NCBI GenBank assembly: GCA_029882335.1
Contig: JAOUKW010000180.1
Location: 1 to 8,148 of the forward strand
Direction of reading: 5' to 3'
Length of the DNA stretch: 8,148 nt
Origin: Candidatus Heimdallarchaeota archaeon
Lineage (GTDB): Archaea > Asgardarchaeota > Heimdallarchaeia > Heimdallarchaeales > Kariarchaeaceae
The translations under genes and the position numbers were made by a program. Each line of letters opens with the position of its first letter. Position 1 is the first letter of the stretch. This document shows, in pieces, positions 1-6,835 of this stretch. The notes below the pieces were generated by a model that was not told the origin of the DNA, made no database searches, and was given only the letters and a program-made list of their open reading frames with translations.

Positions 1-208
1 CGATATATATTCCACTGATGATAACATCAACAGAAGTATTGAGAAGCTCTCCTAATGAGATTGCTGTTTCCAATGCTTTTTTACCTTGAATTGATCCATC
101 AAGTATGACTGATATTTTATTAATTGGCTTAATCTCATTAATTTCTAGCTTCACCATTGAAGTTTTTTTGAACATAGTTTCAATTTCTTCTAATTTCTTT
201 TCAGACAT
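1..208 (-). CDS. Universal stress protein (UspA-like) family, N-terminal part, cut by window edge
   Basis: Translating the minus strand from the ATG at 208-206 gives 69 residues that stay open to the left edge. Residues 32-62 (ISVILDGS, then KKALETAISLGELLNTSVDV) match the start of a universal stress protein: first beta strand ending in the conserved Asp-Gly-Ser (D37-S39), the helix with KALE-A-xLG, then the second strand. These small cytosolic proteins often bind ATP or AMP and act in stress responses or as regulatory domains; the nucleotide-binding glycine loop would lie beyond the edge, so binding cannot be judged. The N-terminus before strand 1 is about 30 residues, long for the family. 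Internal ATGs at 175-173 (residue 12) and 157-155 (residue 18) are alternative starts and would give a more usual length. No Shine-Dalgarno sequence precedes the first ATG. The family call is fairly sure; the start is not. Confidence 0.7.
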   Translation of the reverse strand, partial: MSEKKLEEIETMFKKTSMVKLEINEIKPINKISVILDGSIQGKKALETAISLGELLNTSVDVIISGIYI

Positions 209-217
209 AGATTATGC

Positions 218-237
218 AATTCTCGATTGGGAGAATT
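218..237. promoter_or_regulatory. Inverted repeat upstream of the stress-protein gene (possible operator)
   Basis: Two perfect 7-base arms, AATTCTC at 218-224 and GAGAATT at 231-237, flank a 6-base spacer. The repeat lies 10 to 29 bases before the ATG at 208 and directly next to the TATA-like palindrome at 238-251, so it would sit between the TATA box and the transcription start. In archaea this is a common place for a repressor site. It could instead form a short hairpin in the 5' leader. The repeat is seen directly; its role is inferred. Confidence 0.35.
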
Positions 238-251
238 AATATAATTATATT
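238..251 (-). promoter_or_regulatory. TATA-like palindrome, candidate promoter of the stress-protein gene
   Basis: AATATAATTATATT is a perfect 14-base palindrome centred about 36 bases upstream of the ATG at 208. With the usual archaeal spacing of roughly 25 bases from TATA centre to start site, transcription would begin near 218-220 and leave a leader of about 10 bases. The local sequence is very AT-rich, so other TATA positions are possible. Confidence 0.35.
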
Positions 252-317
252 CTTATACTCAAGTAAATATATTTTGTCTTTATGTAAAATTTTTTCTTAT
301 TTGAAATATTGACGTAT

Positions 318-3194
318 TTAATATGTAAAGTTGATACCTGGTCTTCTTGGAATAGAAGCTTTTGCTTTAGCTTCTGTAGATTCTTCTGCATGAATTATTT
401 CAATTTCTGCATTAAATTCTAATTTTAGATAATTCTTGGCTTCAACTAATGAATTATATTCGGTATCTCTACTCCAAGCAAAGTCTGGTGGGATTCCTTG
501 CTTCATTAATTTTTGTGAATAAGCTGATGCTGCTTTTCCAACTTTCTTAATATTTGGATCTTGCATAACTCTACCAATTAAATTTTTCAATCCATTTTCA
601 AAAGCATCGTTGTAAATGTCATACATCCATTTAGGTGCAACATAAATATGAATTGTTTTTGGCTCGGTTCCACCTTTTTCTATCAAGAATGTTTTCAGTC
701 CTCTAATATCATCAATAGTTGATTTTAGATTTTTCTCTGCATTTTCATATTCAGTATGGATTAAAGCAGAATCTGGTTCTGGAAATAGTTCATTAGACGC
801 GAAACCTTTATTTCCCTTCATTTCCCAAATCTCCTCTATTAGATGTGGTGCAAATGGAGAAATCATTAATATCATCTTTTCAATTGCATGAATATATGCA
901 GGACCTTTCGATTGTCTTCTTCTTAAATACCATTTGATATCCTGTTGGATCTCGTGGTATGCAGCTTGAAAAGCACTTCTAGTTTCCATTTTATCCAAAT
1001 GATTTCTAGTCTTTTGAATTTGACTCTGAATTCTTGAATATAACCATTTATCAATTTGATATAGGTGATTATCATCTTCAGTATCCATTGATTGGTTATA
1101 TAGGACTTCTAGCCACTTATTATAACTTTCACCTTCCTCTAATGAAAATTGAGCATCCTTCAATCCTTCACCTGCAATTAAGAATCCAATTCTTGTTGCA
1201 TCTACTCCAAATCCTTCTATGGTATCTTCAATTGTATCAAAGTTACCTTTACTCTTAGACATTTTTTGAGCCTTTAAAGATCCTGGTTTAATAATTGCAA
1301 CATATCCGTTTACAGCTATAGCTTTTGGATGAAAACTTTTAGGGAAAATTGCTGTATGATGCATTAACATAAAGGATAGGTGATTATTCATCAAATCTTT
1401 TCCTGATGTCCTTAAATCAAAACCATAGAAATATTGTAGATCCTTTCTGATGTTTGATAATAATTTTTTATCGATTCCGGTTGATTCTACCAGTTCTACA
1501 ACCTTTCCTTTACCTAACATGATATAATCAAATATTTCTTTAGTTGCATATTCAATTTTAAATTCGCCTGAATTCACGTATTTTGATACGATATAATATG
1601 CCATGTATATTACCGAATCAGATAGGGTTTCAACAATCCAGTCATTATCCCATGGTAAAGGAGTACCTAAACCACTCTTTCTAGCACATGCTTTATCTTC
1701 CAACCAATCAATAGTGTTCTCAAACGCCTTTCTTGCTTCAGGTGGATAGAAATCCATTTCTTTTATTAGATCATATGTTTTCTTTTTCCATTTTTCATCG
1801 CTGAAATTCAGAAACCATTGATTTTCTAAGAATTTTACATGGTTCCTTGTTCCACATCTACAAATTACAACTTCTCCTGGTTCTTTTAATTTCATCGCAA
1901 TATTATTATCGATGAGGTCACTTGTGATCTGATCTTTCACTTCCACAATACTCATTCCAGCATATTTTCCCGTAATAGATCTCAATTTACCAGAATTGAA
2001 TTCCTTTTTATAAATCTGCTTGGTAGCTTCTTTTACATTTGGATCTGATTTGGATGTCACATTGAAACTATCCAATCCTTCTTTTGCTGGAAACTCTCCA
2101 TATCCTTCCAATTCTATCAGTGATATCGGTTGTATCGATGTTATCATTTCTTCAGAAATACCCCATGCTTCTAGTTGTGATGGACTATTTTTTAGATCTT
2201 GTAGTGTAATCCAATCCATTGGAGCATGTGCAGGTACAGACATTACTACACCAGTAGAACCAGCTGTATCAATGAAATCTCCGGGTAAAATTAATACTTC
2301 CTGATTTGTAATAGGATTAATCGCATTTTCCCCAATTAAGTCTTTAATATCGATATCCATGATATCTTCAACATCAAATTTTTGATCTTGAAATTTGATT
2401 AGTGTATCTTTGGCAACAATATAATTTATATCATTGATCTTCATTTTGATATATTGAGCTTTTGGATGCAAAAATATATTTGTTACACCAAATATAGTTT
2501 CAGGTCTCAAAGTGGCAGGTAACAAATATGCATCATGTTTCGTTGATTTAAACTTTAACATGATAAAATCTACTACTCTTGCTCCTTCTCCTTCTAGTCG
2601 ATCGTGATCTCCTGTTGGGTTTTGATCTGCAGGACACCATACGACAGGATGAGAACCTTGTACTACAAAACCATCTTCTTTTAGTTTATTGTATTGCCAT
2701 TCGATAAATTTTGAGAAGGTCGGCGTTAATTGAGTAGTTACAAATTGCCTTCTCCAATCAATTGCCGTTCCTAATGATTGTACTGTATTTGTCCACTGTT
2801 TCCTGAAAAAATTAATAATGTTCATTGAATCAGTAAATTTATCGATTTCATCTTTAGGAATACCTGATTTAATCAGAGATTTAATTTGAATTTTATCTCC
2901 CGCACGAACTCTTTTTGCTATACCTGCGATAGGTTCTCCAGTAGCATGAAATGCAAATGGAAATAGTACATTTTTCCCTAGCATTCTTTGATATCTAGCC
3001 ATTGCTTCTGCTTTTAGTAGTGAATAACCATGTCCTAGATGTGGTGCTCCGTTAATATATGGAAACGGAAAGTTGATGTAGTATTTTTCCCTTTTGTCGG
3101 GATCAGACTCAAATATTCGAGCTTCATTCCATCGTTTTTGCCATTTTTTCTCGATTTCTTTAATGTTAATTTTCCTTTCAAACTCTTGTGTCAT
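318..3194 (-). CDS. leuS: Leucyl-tRNA synthetase, archaeal/eukaryotic type
   Basis: This cytosolic enzyme attaches leucine to tRNA-Leu at the expense of ATP and edits mischarged tRNA. The 958 residues are full length for the archaeal form. Visible landmarks: the class I HIGH signature as HLGH at residues 52-55, inside PYINGAPHLGHG; the CP1 editing domain from about 205 to 440, with the threonine-region LRPETIFG at 229-236 and PAHAPMDW at 321-328 carrying the conserved editing aspartate D327; a CxC pair at C445/C447; the catalytic-core stretch SGLGTPLPWD at 507-516; and the KMSKS loop at 644-648. The helical anticodon-binding domain follows (about 700-830), then a C-terminal domain ending KAKASIPRRPG, resembling the archaeal tail. 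The ATG start is supported by the Shine-Dalgarno site at 3202-3208. The M24 peptidase gene lies 220 bp upstream on the same strand and the stress-protein gene 109 bp downstream, so these are probably separate transcription units. No defect is visible in either active site. Confidence 0.97.
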   Translation of the reverse strand: MTQEFERKINIKEIEKKWQKRWNEARIFESDPDKREKYYINFPFPYINGAPHLGHGYSLLKAEAMARYQRMLGKNVLFPFAFHATGEPIAGIAKRVRAGDKIQIKSLIKSGIPKDEIDKFTDSMNIINFFRKQWTNTVQSLGTAIDWRRQFVTTQLTPTFSKFIEWQYNKLKEDGFVVQGSHPVVWCPADQNPTGDHDRLEGEGARVVDFIMLKFKSTKHDAYLLPATLRPETIFGVTNIFLHPKAQYIKMKINDINYIVAKDTLIKFQDQKFDVEDIMDIDIKDLIGENAINPITNQEVLILPGDFIDTAGSTGVVMSVPAHAPMDWITLQDLKNSPSQLEAWGISEEMITSIQPISLIELEGYGEFPAKEGLDSFNVTSKSDPNVKEATKQIYKKEFNSGKLRSITGKYAGMSIVEVKDQITSDLIDNNIAMKLKEPGEVVICRCGTRNHVKFLENQWFLNFSDEKWKKKTYDLIKEMDFYPPEARKAFENTIDWLEDKACARKSGLGTPLPWDNDWIVETLSDSVIYMAYYIVSKYVNSGEFKIEYATKEIFDYIMLGKGKVVELVESTGIDKKLLSNIRKDLQYFYGFDLRTSGKDLMNNHLSFMLMHHTAIFPKSFHPKAIAVNGYVAIIKPGSLKAQKMSKSKGNFDTIEDTIEGFGVDATRIGFLIAGEGLKDAQFSLEEGESYNKWLEVLYNQSMDTEDDNHLYQIDKWLYSRIQSQIQKTRNHLDKMETRSAFQAAYHEIQQDIKWYLRRRQSKGPAYIHAIEKMILMISPFAPHLIEEIWEMKGNKGFASNELFPEPDSALIHTEYENAEKNLKSTIDDIRGLKTFLIEKGGTEPKTIHIYVAPKWMYDIYNDAFENGLKNLIGRVMQDPNIKKVGKAASAYSQKLMKQGIPPDFAWSRDTEYNSLVEAKNYLKLEFNAEIEIIHAEESTEAKAKASIPRRPGINFTY

Positions 3195-3201
3195 CTAATG
3201 T

Positions 3202-3208
3202 ACCTCCT
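3202..3208 (-). promoter_or_regulatory. Strong Shine-Dalgarno site of leuS
   Basis: The minus strand reads AGGAGGT, ending 7 bases before the ATG at 3194. It fixes the synthetase start and implies a leadered mRNA, so the promoter must lie further upstream. The TTTTAATAAT stretch at about 3219-3228 is too close to be that promoter, because its start site would fall downstream of the ribosome binding site. The rest of the 220-bp gap to the M24 gene shows no RNA gene or ORF that I can support. Confidence 0.75.
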
Positions 3209-3353
3209 GTTACACTTATTATTAAAAGAAATTTCACGGTGGTCTCGAGGGTTTATGCCAAAAACTTTATTCTTTTTAGATGAGAAGAACACAATTCCTC
3301 ATGAGATTACCTCTATACAATAATCAACTATAAGGTTCTTAAACCCTTTGTTT

Positions 3354-3373
3354 AAAATTCAAATGAAAATAAA
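3354..3373 (-). terminator. T-rich tract after the M24 peptidase gene
   Basis: Read on the minus strand, the sequence starting about 42 bases after the peptidase stop is rich in short T runs (TTTATTTTC, then GAATTTT). Archaeal transcription commonly ends at U-rich tracts without a hairpin, so this is a plausible end for the peptidase transcript before the leuS promoter. The whole gap is AT-rich, so the call is weak. Confidence 0.25.
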
Positions 3374-3414
3374 TGTAATTCACGACCATACATCAATGAT
3401 AAACAAATTTAATT

Positions 3415-4575
3415 TTACCATTCAAAATTAGTTATTTTTTCAGCACTTGTTTTACCTACTATCCATGTGTCTTCAATTCCAATTCCTGTTTTAGGATTAT
3501 CAAGGATAAATTTAGGTTCCATTGCAATTAATTGTCCTGCAATTAGTTTATCTTTATATCCAGGTGTAATTATCGGAAATTCATCTAATTCTAGTCCAAC
3601 ACCATGACCAATGAATGGGACTACGTCATCCCTAAGTCCCATAAAGTTATCACCAAAACCTAATTCTCTTACAAGTTCCTGTAATTGATTGTATATATCT
3701 ATGGGATAATTTCCTTCCACTAGAAGCTGCTTTGATTTATTTTGTACTGTCTTTGCTGCTTCGTATGCATCGTATATAATTTTATCGGGATTCCCTAGAA
3801 AGAAACCTCTTGTTTCATCTGCCGTGTATCCCTCCACTACACCGGTTGTATCAATACTAACTGCTTCATTCATCTTAATTTTCCTATTTGATGGTCCATT
3901 CATATGATATCTACATGATCCATTACCCGAAAATGGTCCAAATTTTGCATTCAAAGCATATGTACTTTCACCACTCATAACATAAGATAATGCAGTATAA
4001 TTGTAATGAAACATTCTTACTTGTACATAACCTGGATGACCTTGAAATCTAAGAAATTTGCCAATTTCTGCAGATAATTCCTTTTCAGTCATTCCTGGTT
4101 TAATAATTTCTTTAGCATATTCAAATGAATCATCTGTTTGCTTAGCAGCTAATTTCATATATTCTTGTTCTTTAGCACTTTTAACGGATCTGATTTGTCG
4201 CAGTTGATTACTTATATCAATTACTTCTGGATTACCCATAGCATTTACTATATATCTCACAGTGTTATATGGTACTAAATCTAATTCTAGTCCTATTTTA
4301 TCAATATCTAAATTTTTTCCTATGTCCTTAAATATCCTAAAGTTCTTCATTTCTTTAATATCTAAAGTTGATAATTCCTTGGCTACATCCAAATTTCTTG
4401 TGACATATCTTGAATAATTATCATTTTCCTTGATAATAAATCCATCTAATCCAATACCACTATAATAAAAGGTGTCTGCTCTGTTAAAAAGAATAAAGGT
4501 ATCAATATCATTTATCTTTTCATCTAAATTCCGAATTCTCTGCGTATATTCCTCCTCAGAAAACAGTTCTTTCAT
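3415..4575 (-). CDS. M24 family Xaa-Pro peptidase (prolidase / aminopeptidase P-like)
   Basis: A cytosolic metallopeptidase expected to cleave the bond between an N-terminal residue and proline, recycling proline-containing peptides. The 386 residues show the two-domain creatinase/prolidase plan: an N-terminal domain (about 1-125) and a C-terminal pita-bread domain (about 130-386). All five dinuclear metal ligands are present: D242 (SIDTTG), D253 (TADETRGF), H324 (IGHGVGLELDEFP), E353 (AMEPKF) and E367 (GIEDTW). Spacings of 11, 71, 29 and 14 residues fit the family, so an active enzyme is expected. Motifs alone do not separate prolidase (dipeptides) from aminopeptidase P or an arginine- or creatine-acting relative, so no gene symbol is given. 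The ATG start has no Shine-Dalgarno site, and an AT box lies 20-31 bases upstream, consistent with a leaderless or short-leader mRNA. It is transcribed divergently from the zinc-ribbon gene. Confidence 0.9.
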   Translation of the reverse strand: MKELFSEEEYTQRIRNLDEKINDIDTFILFNRADTFYYSGIGLDGFIIKENDNYSRYVTRNLDVAKELSTLDIKEMKNFRIFKDIGKNLDIDKIGLELDLVPYNTVRYIVNAMGNPEVIDISNQLRQIRSVKSAKEQEYMKLAAKQTDDSFEYAKEIIKPGMTEKELSAEIGKFLRFQGHPGYVQVRMFHYNYTALSYVMSGESTYALNAKFGPFSGNGSCRYHMNGPSNRKIKMNEAVSIDTTGVVEGYTADETRGFFLGNPDKIIYDAYEAAKTVQNKSKQLLVEGNYPIDIYNQLQELVRELGFGDNFMGLRDDVVPFIGHGVGLELDEFPIITPGYKDKLIAGQLIAMEPKFILDNPKTGIGIEDTWIVGKTSAEKITNFEW

Positions 4576-4594
4576 TATTACTACTAAAATATTA

Positions 4595-4646
4595 ATTATT
4601 TATTTAATTTGGTTTATAGACTTTAATCTAATAATAAATAAATAAT
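4595..4646. repeat. 12-bp inverted repeat in the divergent promoter region
   Basis: ATTATTTATTTA at 4595-4606 is the exact reverse complement of TAAATAAATAAT at 4635-4646, with 28 bases between the arms. The left arm coincides with the likely TATA box of the peptidase gene. The right arm is part of a 21-base mirror repeat at 4629-4649. Both arms use only A and T in a low-complexity setting, so chance origin is quite possible; they could also be paired TATA boxes or a binding site shared by both promoters. Confidence 0.3.
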
Positions 4647-4666
4647 AATTCTTTTCTAAATAGTTG

Positions 4667-4697
4667 TATTCTTAAATTTGTTTTTAAATGTTATATT
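4667..4697 (+). promoter_or_regulatory. Candidate leaderless promoter of the zinc-ribbon membrane protein gene
   Basis: TATTCTTAAATTTG begins exactly 31 bases before the GTG start and covers the -26 position expected for a TATA box when transcription starts at or next to the start codon. The MoxR gene has TATTC at the identical distance from its GTG, and both starts read ATTGTG. No ribosome binding site is present. Confidence 0.4.
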
Positions 4698-5711
4698 GTG
4701 AGTGATGAAGAAGTAAAGTTTCAAGCTCCAAAATTCTGTACTACTTGTGGTACTCCGAACACAAATGTTGAAAATAAGTTTTGTGCAAAATGTGGATCTC
4801 CTTTTAAACTAGTTCAAATCCGGGAATCAAAGGTATCAACAACTGAATCAGATAATGTACCTGCGGTTACACCCACTCCTTATCCGAGTTATGCAGGAGG
4901 TTCTACATCTTCTACAAATAGTCCTGCTGCTCCTCAATCCATAGTTCCATCAAGTTTTAATCCTCAAATTCCCCATTCACTTAAACAAATTCAAGAAAAA
5001 GCTAATTTTCCTTTATTCAACCAAAGTGAGAAAAAGATTTTCCTATATTTTTCAGGAACTGCATATTTTTCTCATATAATGCGCTATTTTTTTATTTATA
5101 ATCGTTTTCCTAACTATATGGAGTTACTATTTCCAATACCATTTTATTTTTTTGTTGTTTTTGTAATTCTTGGTAGTTATAAACACTTTTCTCGTAATTC
5201 TGGTGTAGCTATTAAGTATGAGGCAGATAATTATGATTATTCGGTTTCTTTTGTTATGTCATCATTTTTTGCTTCGATTTTGTCATTTCGGAGTACGATT
5301 GATAAAGAGCTCTGCACAATTGCAGATGAAATACCGATGATCAAAAAGACTCGTATGGGTATGATACAAGAATTTATACCTTCAAATGAATATATTGGTT
5401 CGATTCTGATACCTAAAAATATGTTTTACAAGAACTTAATTCTATTTATTGTTGGAATAATTTTTGGGTATTCATATTGGAATTTTTCGGATAATGTTAT
5501 TTTGCTTGAAAGTACATTTAGGCTGGTAGGTTTGTTTATTGTATGTTTTAATTGTGTAGAATTATCTCCAATTGTTGGAAAACAAAACGCTACAGTTACT
5601 AAGTATGGAAGGATTAGGACTCTGTTATTGTTCTTTGGAGCTTTGATATTGTTATTATTTTTTATATTGGGTAAAGAAGTTTTGTATCCCTTATTAACTA
5701 GGGGAATTTGA
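4698..5711 (+). CDS. Zinc-ribbon polytopic membrane protein with a degenerate site-2 protease (M50)-like region
   Basis: This 337-residue protein starts with a zinc ribbon: C14-x2-C17 and C29-x2-C32 in FCTTCG and FCAKCG. A Pro/Ser/Thr-rich linker (about 50-100) leads to a membrane region with roughly five or six hydrophobic segments (about 113-133, 141-160, 181-198, 244-262, 274-290, 308-327). The membrane region follows the layout I recall for archaeal site-2 proteases: H163-x3-N167-x3-A171-x2-Y174 matches HExxH-x3-A-x2-Y, and FNCVELSPIVG (284-294) matches FNLIPxxPLDG residue for residue in length. However, HExxH has become HFSRN and the aspartate of PLDG is V293, so the zinc ligands are lost and it is unlikely to be a peptidase. 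Function unknown; a membrane scaffold or regulator is an inference. The ribbon is expected to face the cytosol. The GTG start places the ribbon at the usual N-terminal position. MoxR follows after 75 bp. Confidence 0.75.
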   Translation: MSDEEVKFQAPKFCTTCGTPNTNVENKFCAKCGSPFKLVQIRESKVSTTESDNVPAVTPTPYPSYAGGSTSSTNSPAAPQSIVPSSFNPQIPHSLKQIQEKANFPLFNQSEKKIFLYFSGTAYFSHIMRYFFIYNRFPNYMELLFPIPFYFFVVFVILGSYKHFSRNSGVAIKYEADNYDYSVSFVMSSFFASILSFRSTIDKELCTIADEIPMIKKTRMGMIQEFIPSNEYIGSILIPKNMFYKNLILFIVGIIFGYSYWNFSDNVILLESTFRLVGLFIVCFNCVELSPIVGKQNATVTKYGRIRTLLLFFGALILLLFFILGKEVLYPLLTRGI

Positions 5712-5732
5712 ATAATTCAAATATTAGTTCCA

Positions 5733-5738
5733 TTTTTT
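5733..5738 (+). terminator. T6 run after the zinc-ribbon gene
   Basis: Six consecutive T residues begin 22 bases after the TGA stop at 5709-5711. A run of this length can end archaeal transcription without a hairpin. Together with the promoter-like box at 5756-5760, it suggests the MoxR gene can be transcribed on its own, though read-through is equally possible. Confidence 0.3.
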
Positions 5739-5755
5739 AGATAGGATTACAAAAG

Positions 5756-5786
5756 TATTCATATTTGTTTGTTTTCATATTAAATT
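5756..5786 (+). promoter_or_regulatory. Candidate leaderless promoter of the MoxR gene
   Basis: TATTCATATTTG begins exactly 31 bases before the GTG at 5787, the same distance and opening bases as in front of the zinc-ribbon gene. It spans the -26 position expected of a TATA box for a leaderless transcript. No Shine-Dalgarno sequence is present in the 75-bp gap. Confidence 0.4.
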
Positions 5787-6764
5787 GTGGGAACAAAATC
5801 ACCATCTGATGTAACTGGAATATCCGCAAAGCTTAAATTGGTTAAGGAATCAATTGCAAAGGTTGTAGTTGGTCAAGAAGAGGTAGTAGAAAGCGTATTG
5901 ATTTCAATCCTATGTGATGGTCATATTTTGTTAGAAGGTGCACCTGGACTTGCTAAAACATTATTAGTTCGTGCAATTGCGAAAGTATTCGGATTGGATT
6001 TTAGTAGAGTTCAATTTACACCTGATTTAATGCCTTCAGATATAACTGGTGTCAATGTTTATCAACCATCTGATGGTACATTTAAATTTACCAAAGGACC
6101 AATATTCACAAACTTTCTATTAGCTGATGAAATAAATCGAGCTCCACCAAAAACTCAAGCTGCTATGCTTGAATCAATGCAAGAAAGACAGGTATCGTCT
6201 GAAAATCATGTTTATGAGTTACCTAAGCCATTTATAGTATTAGCAACTCAAAATCCGATCGAACAAGAAGGTACATACCCGTTACCAGAGGCTCAAGTCG
6301 ATAGATTTATGTTTAAAATACTTGTGGATTATCCGACTGAAGATGAAGAATTCGATATTGTTAAGAAATATACTTCAGGTACGAATCCTTACGATTTATT
6401 AGATACCTTAGAAGTTGTGATAACTGGTGATGAACTTATTGAAATGCAAAAATTAGTTCGCCAAGATATTAAACTCTCTGAAGAGTTGATGAGATATCTT
6501 GTACGAGTCACCGCTACTACTCGGGAAAGTGAAGAAGTAACTATTGGTGCTTCTCCAAGGGCATCCCTTTGGTTGGCCATTGGATCAAAGGCAAATGCAC
6601 TATTGGATGGTAGAGATTATGTTAATCCCAGTGATATCCAACGAGTTGCGAGAAATGTATTACGACATCGAGTCTCTGTATCTCCGGAATGGCAATTTGA
6701 AGGAATAAATTCAGATGCGATAATTAATCGCGTCCTGAAAACTGTGGATATTCCTTCAGTTTGA
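5787..6764 (+). CDS. MoxR family AAA+ ATPase
   Basis: A cytosolic AAA+ ATPase thought to work as a chaperone that remodels or activates partner proteins, often at the envelope; specific substrates are rarely known. The 325 residues are full length. Walker A is GAPGLAKT at 51-58; Walker B is LLADEINRA at 111-119; sensor 1 is ATQNP at 153-157; EAQVDRFMFK at 168-177 carries the likely arginine finger R173; sensor 2 lies in GASPRAS at 254-260 with R258. The stretch around VVVGQEE (26-32) before Walker A and the LRHR segment at 292-295 are also typical. All catalytic elements are intact. Starts at GTG with no ribosome binding site; the ORF aligns with the family from its first helix, so the start is plausible. 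The usual next gene in MoxR loci encodes a DUF58 protein, often with von Willebrand factor A proteins; here a membrane-anchored surface protein follows after 71 bp instead. Confidence 0.95.
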   Translation: MGTKSPSDVTGISAKLKLVKESIAKVVVGQEEVVESVLISILCDGHILLEGAPGLAKTLLVRAIAKVFGLDFSRVQFTPDLMPSDITGVNVYQPSDGTFKFTKGPIFTNFLLADEINRAPPKTQAAMLESMQERQVSSENHVYELPKPFIVLATQNPIEQEGTYPLPEAQVDRFMFKILVDYPTEDEEFDIVKKYTSGTNPYDLLDTLEVVITGDELIEMQKLVRQDIKLSEELMRYLVRVTATTRESEEVTIGASPRASLWLAIGSKANALLDGRDYVNPSDIQRVARNVLRHRVSVSPEWQFEGINSDAIINRVLKTVDIPSV

Positions 6765-6794
6765 ATTATGCATTGAAATTAATTTAACTGCATA

Positions 6795-6808
6795 TATTCA
6801 AATAATAT
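6795..6808 (+). promoter_or_regulatory. Possible TATA element before the surface-protein gene
   Basis: TATTCAAATAATAT lies in the 71-bp gap after MoxR and begins 41 bases before the ATG at 6836, so a start site about 25-30 bases downstream would leave a leader of about 10 bases. It opens with the same TATTC as the two upstream boxes. The only ribosome-binding-like sequence is a weak CAGGGA at 6825-6830, six bases before the ATG. Co-transcription with MoxR is equally possible. Confidence 0.25.
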
Positions 6809-6835
6809 CAAACTTAATGATTAACAGGGAAATTT

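Larger units (their letters stand above)
4576..4697. promoter_or_regulatory. Divergent promoter region between the peptidase and zinc-ribbon genes
   Basis: This 122-bp, extremely AT-rich gap separates two outward-facing genes and must hold both promoters. On the minus strand, TAAATAAATAAT (4606-4595) is centred 26 bases before the peptidase ATG, the expected archaeal TATA position for a leaderless transcript; CTATAAACC (4619-4611) is an alternative about 40 bases upstream. On the plus strand, a TATTC box at 4667-4671 lies 31 bases before the GTG at 4698. No Shine-Dalgarno site precedes either start. No RNA gene is visible. Confidence 0.5.

Noticed and set aside
1034..2304. Open frames on the plus strand at 1034-1258 and 2020-2304 opposite leuS
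   Set aside because: Both lie wholly inside the well-supported leuS coding region on the other strand, have no recognisable protein features and are explained as shadow frames.
3039..3323. 94-codon plus-strand frame spanning the leuS 5' end and its upstream gap
   Set aside because: It overlaps the conserved N-terminal coding part and Shine-Dalgarno site of leuS antisense, and its phenylalanine-rich translation looks like the complement of lysine- and glutamate-rich codons.
3195..3414. Possible tRNA or C/D box small RNA in the leuS upstream gap
   Set aside because: No T-loop consensus, no cloverleaf-compatible arms, and no paired C and D box sequences could be found on either strand.
4629..4649. 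21-base mirror repeat of AAT/AAAT units
   Set aside because: Low-complexity A/T sequence; mirror symmetry of this kind is common in AT-rich gaps and gives no functional hint by itself.
6389..6580. 63-codon minus-strand frame inside the MoxR gene
   Set aside because: Antisense shadow of the conserved MoxR C-terminal region, with no ribosome site or domain features.
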